A stretch of DNA of 64,000 nucleotides from Erodium maritimum (lineage: Eukaryota; Streptophyta; Magnoliopsida; Geraniales; Geraniaceae). Numbering within the stretch: position 1 is the first letter of the stretch; each line of letters opens with the position of its first letter. The notes under the pieces are model-generated. The model saw only the letters and a list, made by a program, of their open reading frames with translations, had not been told where the DNA came from and did not search any database. Positions 56,058 through 64,000 of the stretch are shown one piece after another. The position numbers and the translations under genes are program-made. The stretch spans positions 54,669,675 to 54,733,674 of the forward strand of contig OY997594.1 of assembly GCA_963921825.1 (NCBI GenBank), read 5' to 3'.

Positions 56058-58270
56058 ATGGCTCAGCTCCTCAACTTTTGCTGCTTGAAACCCAGCCCAA
56101 TCCAAAATCTCGCTCGGTTGTCCTCCACAAGCTACGAGTCACCTCGTTCCCTACTCAGCGCCCCAAACCTTTCTCAAACAGCTAACACCGGAACCTGGCC
56201 TTCTTTGCGGCGACAACTCGAGTGCAATGGCAGATATTATTGTCTCTTCTCGAATAATCGCAAGCAGGTACCCAATTCAACTCATTTCTTATAACTTCAT
56301 TGTTATGGTTTTTAGTTTCAAATTTATCCTACAAGAATTTCCGGGAATGTTATCATTTCTGCAACAGCGATTTGTTTGTTTTATATGGAATCTTGGAGGC
56401 AGTGTTTTGAATTCAATTGGGTGTATTTAAATTGTTCATTTTGTGCTGGGATGAATATTTCAGTTTCTTTGGGACTTCTGAATTCTGTGGTTTAATTTTA
56501 GATTAATTGAGCTACTGGATAGAATTGGGTAGTTGAGAGTGTATAGCTGAAGAACTCGGTGTACTGAAAAGTGCTCATAGAGGATATACTAGAATGAGTT
56601 ACATAAGAGCAGTGTTATACCAACCTGCTGAGCAACCCTACATTGGTCAATTTTTGTATAAAAGAAATTATGAGCTTTTATGTGGTTATGTACATGATTC
56701 AAGTTGTGGTTTCGTGTTTAAAAAATGAGACTACATCCGTTCCAAAATAAATGTCCGCCTTCTAAAAAGAACTTGTTCCTACATGAATTTCCACTTTCTT
56801 ATATGGTTTCTAGTTATGCATGAAAAATCATTAAGATAAGATAGCTCCCTTTTAGTTTGTTAAAGCACACAGGAGTACATGAAAAGGTCTTATTGCTGAA
56901 AAGCGTACACCTAATTTTATGAACATGGAAAAATGGACACTTATTTTGGAACTAGGTAATGTTTTAGGATGCCCTGCGATTGAAGAAGAATCCTCTATTG
57001 CTGCTATTATATGAAATATAGTATTAATTCAGAAATTTATTGGTCTCAATCTCTTAATTGAAGTATTGTCATCTGTTCAGCGAGACCCCATTAGAATGCC
57101 TATCAACCATCATTTTCTTAAAGGAATCTAATAAAAAAACTATGGATTCTTCATTTGGTTATCCGTTATCACATCGAAGAAGGATTACGAAGAATGAAAG
57201 TATATTATAGAAGTAGCCATTTTTCTGCTTTAGCACCAAAGCTCCATAACTTGTTTGCTGAAGTATTTGACAACTGAGTCCATAACTCTTGTGAAGTTCA
57301 AATTTGCATACTGTAGCTACCTATTGCTATGCTAATTGCTAAGGGCTAGTTATGACTGTGAGATATACATTAGATCAGTTATAACTATTGTTGTTATACC
57401 GAGGAATTTTGAGGACCATATCCAGGCTGTGGTCTATCCTCTAATATCAGGTACTCTCTCTGTCCTACAACAAGTGTCTTATTTGATTTCCTTGCAAAAA
57501 TAAGGATTAAGGACGTGATGTCTTGATTTCCTCGTATCTCCTCTTATCCTACCACTATGTGCTAACTGACTAAGTGGTGATAACTAGCTAATGTGAAGAA
57601 TATCACTAATATTGCATGTATAATCAACTTCGTAAGAAGAAATGTGGATGTTCATTATAGACATTCATATTAAGTAAGTAGGACACTCATTTTAGGTGTA
57701 CATGCTGGGCTTGACTGTAGAATTGAACTGAATATGGTTTCAGGATGAAGCCAGGAAAGCATTAGAAAGTGCTCTTGGTGAAGAGAACAATGAATCTGAG
57801 AAATGGGACAAAGAAATCAAGAAGAGAGTGGAGATGGGTGGAGGGGGTGATGTGGGCAGGGGAGGCTCGTCCGGATCTGGAGGAGGTTGGTTTGGATCAG
57901 GTGGAGGGTTCGGTTGGTCCAGTGGAGACAATTCCTGGTCAGAAGCACAACAGACAAGTCTTGCTGTGTTGGGTCTTATTATCATGGTACGCAATTTCCT
58001 TATCTGGTCTTCAGTTTAGCTGCTTCCATAACAATTGAACACCCTTTCATGCCTTGTTATGCTCTTGTACAGTATCTTATAGTTGCAAAAGGTGAAGTGA
58101 TGGTAGCTGCAATCCTCAATCAACTAAGAAAATGGCTCTCTCTCGTAAGATCAAAAATCTTTGGTAAATCTCCCAAACGTCGTATTGGTTCCGGTGATAT
58201 GATCAAGAAGGAAGCTTTGAAACATGTTTCAGCTAAAGACCGAGTAGTGGCAAAATGGGGAAGTGGTTGA
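56058..58270 (+). CDS. Probable plastid glycine-rich membrane protein
   Basis: Three exons with GT/AG borders: 56058-56267, 57744-57986 and 58073-58270. They give 651 bp and 216 residues. The start ATG sits in ACCATGG and gives the MA- N-terminus typical of plastid transit peptides. Residues about 1-65 are Ser/Asn/Arg-rich and poor in acids. After a charged stretch (EARKALESALGEENNESEKWDKEIKKRVE, about 72-100; first 20 residues are helix-prone) comes a Gly/Ser/Trp-rich segment (about 102-133, GGGWFGSGGGFGWSSGD). A hydrophobic segment follows (about 143-163, LAVLGLIIMYLIVAKGEVMV), probably one transmembrane helix. The basic C-terminus ends SAKDRVVAKWGSG. I do not recognise a named family and assign no reaction. 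Two in-frame ATGs upstream (56031 and 56040) are less likely starts. Intron 1 is 1.5 kb. The gene appears intact. Confidence 0.85.
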
Positions 58271-59732
58271 TGTTTATCTGTCGACTCTATGCATTTACAA
58301 CATGAAATGCAGAATTGTATGACACTTAATTTTTAAAATATCAGTGATCATTCGTATTTTTGTTGCAAGGAAAACACAGGTATGTATAAAGCTAACATTT
58401 TATGCAGGTCTTGAACTTTGAATTGCCTTTGAAACTGAACGGTTGACTTTGTTCCCAAATTTTAAAATTGGCCATTCTATTTCTAGATGTGCTGGCTCTT
58501 ACCATGAAACCATCCAGCAAATGCCTGTCACAAATGATATGATACAACAGGTGGAAGATGAATGCCTGATATGAACAGCTGGTTATATATATATTGTTCT
58601 GTGTGGTTTGTGTAAATGTTGGAGAGACTGTAACTTGTAGGAAATGATTGTCAACTTAGCTGTATCTGATTATTTGGTTGATGTGTTACAAGGATTTGAT
58701 CATTTATTCATAGAAAGGGTCAATTCATGCATTATCAAGAGTGAGTCATGCCTAAAGTGAGGGAGGGCCATTGAGTTATCTGCTAAAATTCCCAGTCATC
58801 TAAGCTTCCTTCTTTCAACTTGAAAGTTGAAACAGTCACTGCCCTCATAAAACTCCACTTCCTTTGGTCACTTTCTCTTTGGGACCTTCTTCTTGCAGAG
58901 AATTAGTCTTCTTATTTATTTATATAATTTTCAACTTTTAGGTGTTTTGTTACACCCTTTTATCATATTCATATTCTAATAGTCTTTGTAGGATTGGTTT
59001 TCATTAGAATGAAGTCTTGAATTCTCAAGTCAACCAGACCCTTTTTTATGCAAAGAGAGAGGCTCAAGGAAGACCCATGAGGCATGATTTGGTGGATTGC
59101 ATTAACATAAGAATTAATTGTTTGCTCTAACATACTTGCTATTTATGTTTTAAAGCATGATCATTTACATTCCTCCCATTCCTAAAGTCTTGCTTACTTT
59201 TAGCAGTAAACATCAAGAACAAGAATGATCGTAGTTGGTGTTGACTTTTTAGTCTCATTAATTACCTTGTAAATAAATTAGATTATTAATTACGTGTACA
59301 TATTTAGGCTTCGGGTAAGTAGAAATGAGTTGTTTCAACTATTTTTCTGAGGTTTGACATTGAAATATATGATACAATGGTTGAAGCTGAAGGTTCTTGT
59401 TGTTATAAAACAAGGATAATGCAGATAAGTTGCGTCCATTTTATATTAACGTTGTTGTACTTGTTGCTATCAAATCAAATGATTAATATCGTCATCCATT
59501 TCACAACTTAATCATCACATGGATCCCACTTTGTATGCACCATAGCGATTATGATTGGTCAGTTACGGAAGACCTCTCACCAATAATAATAAATAAATAA
59601 ATAATCATGTCTCCCAAACCGCCCCGATCTCAACGTCGTCGTTTTACCGATAATCACGCACAACAACAGTATAGGTCTGTTTGCTATGAGAGGTTAGAGT
59701 GGTAATCGAGATTAGGCTTTTTAATTAGGCTG
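58271..59732. other. 3' UTR and intergenic region
   Basis: The first few hundred bases are the probable 3' UTR of the plastid-protein gene. The rest is AT-rich intergenic DNA leading to the RhoGDI promoter. No further gene or element recognised. Confidence 0.5.
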
Positions 59733-59740
59733 TATAAAAA
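59733..59740 (+). promoter_or_regulatory. RhoGDI TATA box
   Basis: TATAAAAA about 500 bp upstream of the start codon. With transcription starting about 30 bp downstream it gives a leader of about 470 bases before splicing. A strong GTGAGT donor at 59900 and an acceptor CTTGCAG ending at 60129 suggest a 5' UTR intron. Confidence 0.5.
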
Positions 59741-60229
59741 TGGCGAATTCTGAAACAGTTGATTCTTGTATATGCTGAGGTCAAGTGAAAGAAACAGAGC
59801 AATTGTTGTTCTTGAGCGCTCTGAAGGCTCGTCTTGGGTTCGTGCAGCCATTAAAATATAAACCTCGAATCGTGTTCTTCGTGGAAGCTAGTGCCAGAGG
59901 TGAGTGACCTTCACGATCTCTCTCTGGTCTCTGGATTTTGGATCATCACTTGACCAGTTCCTCTTTTATTTGAAGGTCCCCATACAATACTCTATTTTCT
60001 CTCTGTCTCTGCCTTCTTTAACTTGCTACAAGGGTTATCCTTTTATGGGTTTTCTTGCTTCTCGATAAAGCTCGTACCTTTATTGGGTTTCTCTGTTTTT
60101 CTTTGTTGTTCTCACTCGAGGACTTGCAGAGATTCTTCCAAGGAGGGGGCTTTTGGGTTTTGGACATTCCTTCTGGGCATTCCCTTTAGAGCTTTGTGTG
60201 GTTTCTTCTCTGTGGATGGGCTGTTTCTG

Positions 60230-61764
60230 ATGTCTTTGGCTGTTGGAGCGGTTTCTAGTTACAAAAGCATGGGTCTTGAGGACAATAAGGTGGAGGCTGT
60301 GGGTGCAGAAGTTGCTTCTGAAGCTGAGGCAAAACCCACAGAAAAAGAAGAGCTGCGGCATAAGCACGCCAGAGAGCCTTCCATGGATGTAACCGAGGAT
60401 GAGGAAGAGGAAGAGGACAATGAAAGGAAGCTTGAATTGGGTCCTCAGTTCTCTCTCAAAGAACAGCTTGAGAAGGATAAGGTCTTTTCTTTTTTCCTTT
60501 TTCCTTTTTGAATGGATCAACATTTGCCTCTCTTTCCCCATACATTTGCTTATGCTTTCTTTTTTGAGAAACATCTTGTTCATGAGGCATTTATGTTTGT
60601 TCTGTGCTTGTTTTAATGATTCAGGATGATGAGAGCTTGAGGAGGTGGAAGGAACAACTTCTTGGGAGTATAGATTTGAACTCTGTTGGAGGTAAGAGAG
60701 TCCCTTGAATTTGATTCACCATTACTTGTTTTCACTTACCTTCTGTTTGGTCCTTAAGAAAATACAGGAACCATTTTGTACTCAACGGCTCTCTCTTTTT
60801 ACTGGGTTTCGTTTAGCTATAAACAAGTCATGAATCATTGCTCTATGAATCATTAAATGTGCATTGTTTTAGTGAGAATTTCATGGTGTGTGAAGCTTGC
60901 TTGTTTGTTTGTGAAAATGTAGAGACTCTAGAACCAGATGTAAAAATCCTGAGACTTGCAATCAAATCCCCCGGTAGAGAAGATATAGTTCTTCCAATCC
61001 CTGAAAATGGAGACCCTAAGGGTTCGTGGTTTACTTTGAAAGAAGGAAGCCGTTACTGCCTGCTCTTCACCTTTCAGGTCAAGAACAACATCGTATCTGG
61101 TCTCAGATACACCAACACAGTCTGGAAAACCGGTGTCAAAGGTAACCAACCTCTCTAGGCTCATAATGATTTTCAACCTTAATATCAGACAATTCTAATC
61201 CCATGTGTGCAGTGGACAGCACAAAAGAGATGCTTGGCACCTTCAGTCCTCAGGCTGAGCCATACTCACATGAGATGCATGAAGAAACTACCCCTTCTGG
61301 TCTCTTTGCCAGAGGCTGGTACTCTGCAAGAACCAAGGTGAATTAAGTAAACCATGTTCATGCTAATCAATTTTCAAATACTACCAGCATTAGTGTGATC
61401 ATATTTATTGCATCTACAGCATCCTACTGTTTATAGCATGTGATCCACCGGCCGGTTGTGTATATAGCTTTCACATGTATACAAGAGGAAATTAAATTGG
61501 TTGTCGATATTAATTCTCTTACCATATGAGACCATGTCTCTTAAATACCAGCTTCAGAAGATGGATAAATGACTTCTTGGTACCTTGTGAAGTTCAAAGT
61601 TTCTGGACCACTCTGCTTCAACATTAAACAACAAACATCATTTATGTCTTTTTGTTTCTTATACTTCTGAGGTTTGTGTTTCTCAGTTTGTTGATGATGA
61701 CAACAAATGCTACTTGGAGATCAACTACTCGTTCGAAATCAGGAAAGACTGGCTGTCGGCTTAA
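60230..61764 (+). CDS. RHOGDI1: Rho GDP-dissociation inhibitor
   Basis: Five exons with GT/AG borders: 60230-60481, 60625-60691, 60923-61141, 61213-61337 and 61687-61764. They give 741 bp and 246 residues. RhoGDIs hold GDP-bound ROP GTPases in the cytosol by shielding their geranylgeranyl tail, and in plants they focus ROP activity in tip growth (the Arabidopsis SCN1 gene). The first 70 residues are charged, with an acidic run EDEEEEEDNERK (about 60-71). The GTPase-binding arm follows (KEQLEKDKDDESLRRWKEQLLGS). The immunoglobulin-like lipid-binding domain runs from about 115 to the end, with RYTNTVWKTGVKVD, KEMLGTFSPQAEPY, PSGLFARGWYSARTKF and the terminal CYLEINYSFEIRKDW. The start MSLAVGA matches Arabidopsis RHOGDI1 (MSLVSGA). 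Which paralogue it is cannot be settled here. Intact. Confidence 0.96.
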
Positions 61765-62132
61765 TCTCAGGATGCACTGTTAATGCTTTCGGGTTTCAAA
61801 CTGAAAAGAGGCACTCAGGAGGAGGATTTAGAGGATTATTTGGAAGCAGTTTCATAATAATGTTGAGCTTGGCCTGTTTGTGTTCCATTTTCTGTCAATT
61901 TCATGCATCTATGTTGTGATATTTTCTGTATTATGTTTATATGTTCTCCACAAACATTGCTTTAGCAAATTCAATGAAGCATTTGCATTCCAGCTTACTT
62001 AGTTATGATTGAATCAAAACCCATGATTGTGGATTGACTATAATATAAATGTTCATAAACAGTTTTTCTTGAAAGAAAAATGAAATTTATTAGTGTATCA
62101 AGTCACGCTTTGGGTCACGAACACTACACTAT
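61765..62132 (+). other. RhoGDI 3' UTR and spacer
   Basis: AT-rich 3' flank of RhoGDI up to the L1 start. No other feature seen. Confidence 0.5.
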
Positions 62133-64000
62133 CGTCTCCTAGTCCGCGTCTCTCTCGGCCTTAGGAGTTAGGGTTCCGCCGTCATTCGTGCCGTGTGGAG
62201 GAAGTACCGACGTGTTCGGTTTGCTGTGGGGTTTTTGTCCGGCTCTCCTGGTCGGCGTGAGATCCAACAGAGGTAAGTGAGATCCAACAGATTCAGTAGA
62301 GGAAGGAGAAGAGATGATGGAGATCCTTCCATACTGGTTCGAGTTTTTTTTTGCAGCGTTTTCGCAGTTAGGGCTGTGATCGGTTTTGTCCGGCTGTGTG
62401 TTAGCGTTTTCGCAGTAGGGCTTTGATCGGCTTTTGTCCGACGTGTTTCTTTGTGGGGCGTTGATCGGTATTGTCCGTATCTTCTGGTCGGTGTGTGATC
62501 CAACGAAGGTACGTGACCCAGTAGTGGAAGGAGGAGAGGTTTGGGTGGTCGGCGTGTGACCCAACAAAGGTCGGGGTTCATGTGTGGAAGGACCCATACC
62601 AGTTTCTTTGTGTCAACGTGAGCATCAACAGAAGTACGGGATCCATACCAAGATTTTGCAGCGTTTCCACTATAGGGTTGATCGGCTCCTTTGGATCGGC
62701 TTCGAGAAGAGGGTAGTGGAGTGGGGACGATGGACGAGATACAGGAAAAGCTGCAAGGAATTGTTATTGATAGCGACGATGATGAGGAGGCAGTGGTACC
62801 GGAGGAGGCGTTGAGATTGGAGGAGGAGAAGTATAGGATTGGGTTGGCTGTCAAGGTATTCACAGGGAAGAAGTATCGAGATGAGATATTCCGAACGGTG
62901 ATGAAGAACGCGTGGAATACAAAAGACGCGGTAACCCAAACCCTAGCACCGGAGATCACCGGTTTTTTCTTCAAATCGGAGAGGGAGAGGAGGAAAGTCT
63001 TGGAGATGGAACCATGGCACTTTAATTAAGACCTAGTGGCCATGGAATTGTTCTCACCGGATATCAAGGTTTCGGACTTGAATTTTGATCATACAGTTAT
63101 ATGGATTCAGGCTTCGAACCTTCCGGTACATGCTCTTTTGGCGGTGGTAGGGGAGGTGATCGGAAATAAAATAGGAAATTTTATTGAGGTGGAGATGAAT
63201 GATGAAGGTCGGGCGCCGGAAGAATACCTCAGGGTTAAGGTGCGATGGTCTTTGTGCAAACCACTGAGGAACACAGTGAATATCACACTGGGGAGGGATG
63301 AGGATCCGACGATCGTCCGTCTCCAGTATGAACAGTTGCCAGAGTTCTGCTATAAGTGTGGCAGATTGGGGCATATCGAAAAGGATTGTGAGTTTGAACC
63401 AGAGAAGGAAAAAATATTGGGGCGTTATGGACCACATATGCGTGAAGAGACTCTGAATCCGTTGGGGGAGCGAGAATGGGGGCAGGGGATCGATACCATG
63501 GTGAGGGCCAGTGGAGGAAAGGTGCAGAAGGTGTTGGGGTTCCAATGGCGGTTGATAGGAGAAGGAGCGGGGTAAGGGGAAAGGAAGGAGAGAGGCAGGA
63601 CCGACTGAAATTGCCTGTGGTTGGAACAAGGTCAGAAGGATTGGTGTTGGAGGAGAGCAGGAAGAGTATAGGCGAGCAAGTAAGGCCGGAGGTGGGCAAC
63701 GAGCGGATACCCATTACCAGAGCGTTGAATTCCCTAAAAGACGCTCTGGGGGAGGGAGGTATGAGGGTGTCCGAAGACAAAGGGGCGGGTGTAATGGAGA
63801 CAGACACAAGAAAGAAATATAAGCTCAAGTCCTGCAAGCTAGTCAGGAGGGTGGTGGAGGAGACAGGGAAGGAAGGTGAGGGGGAGCAGGATAAGGCAAC
63901 GAGAAAAAGGAAGAGCGAGGTGGAGAACGTTGATCTGAACCTAGAGCCAGGAAAGTCACTTCCTACTCTAGAGGAGGAGGAAGCGAATGTTTTGGCGAGG
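62133..64000 (+). mobile_element. L1 LINE copy 2, 5' end with ORF1 (runs off window)
   Basis: Same family as L1 copy 1; the starts align at GTCCGCGT...TCTCGG. A 5' UTR with degenerate repeats (about 62240-62660) is followed by ORF1 from ATG at 62730. A DUF4283-type domain (to about 63330) leads to a CCHC knuckle, CYKCGRLGHIEKDC (about 63349-63390), then a basic linker. ORF1 has an in-frame TAA (63027-63029, just after the EPWHFN motif) and a frame change near 63500, so ORF1 is damaged. It is clearly less decayed than copy 1. ORF2 would start beyond the window. Confidence 0.9.

Overview
This is a transposon-rich stretch of nuclear DNA from a flowering plant, most likely a eudicot. The evidence is intron-split host genes with GT/AG borders, a Ty1/Copia element primed by initiator tRNA-Met, Athila-type Ty3/Gypsy elements primed by tRNA-Asp, plant L1 LINEs with a DUF4283-type ORF1, and hAT and fold-back MITEs. 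Four host genes can be assembled and all look intact: EMC3 (minus, 10526-14023), a SWIB/MDM2-domain protein with a DEK-like N-terminus (minus, 53285-55438), a probable plastid glycine-rich membrane protein (plus, 56058-58270) and a Rho GDP-dissociation inhibitor (plus, 60230-61764).

Layout. 1-1429: no recognised gene. 1430-6485: a broken Copia element. 6486-9560: a GAA microsatellite and two short non-autonomous LINE-like retroposons, one inside the other (17-bp target duplication). 9561-10525: EMC3 3' flank. 10526-14023: EMC3, with a tRNA-derived SINE in its last intron. 14244-52765: a nest of elements. An L1 LINE begins about 220 bp upstream of the EMC3 start codon and is split at 18982/51899 by a minus-strand Athila-type Gypsy element. 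That element contains a fold-back MITE (22148-22615) and a plus-strand tandem array of a second Athila-type family (24711-44566). One array unit contains a hAT MITE (33448-34018). 53 kb onward: the SWIB gene and the plastid-protein gene, transcribed away from each other across about 620 bp, then RhoGDI, then a second L1 LINE that runs off the window end.

The nesting gives a relative clock: L1, then the minus-strand Gypsy element, then the plus-strand array, then the hAT MITE, which is missing from the sister array copy. Before these insertions the 3' end of the SWIB gene lay roughly 1 kb from the EMC3 promoter. The 38-kb nest is what separates them now.

The most interesting signal is a two-hairpin RNA-like block that lies just after pol in all three Gypsy elements. 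The minus-strand element has a second copy after its ATHILA ORF-1-like gene. Stem positions change in compensating pairs between copies, and one block precedes each 3' reading frame or conserved segment. This suggests a structured RNA element serving 3' gene expression or genome handling. Other points are the G-box (CACGTG) cluster in the Gypsy LTRs, the 58-bp direct repeats bracketing the array, and a conserved 27-nt core with near-constant spacing from the second hairpin.
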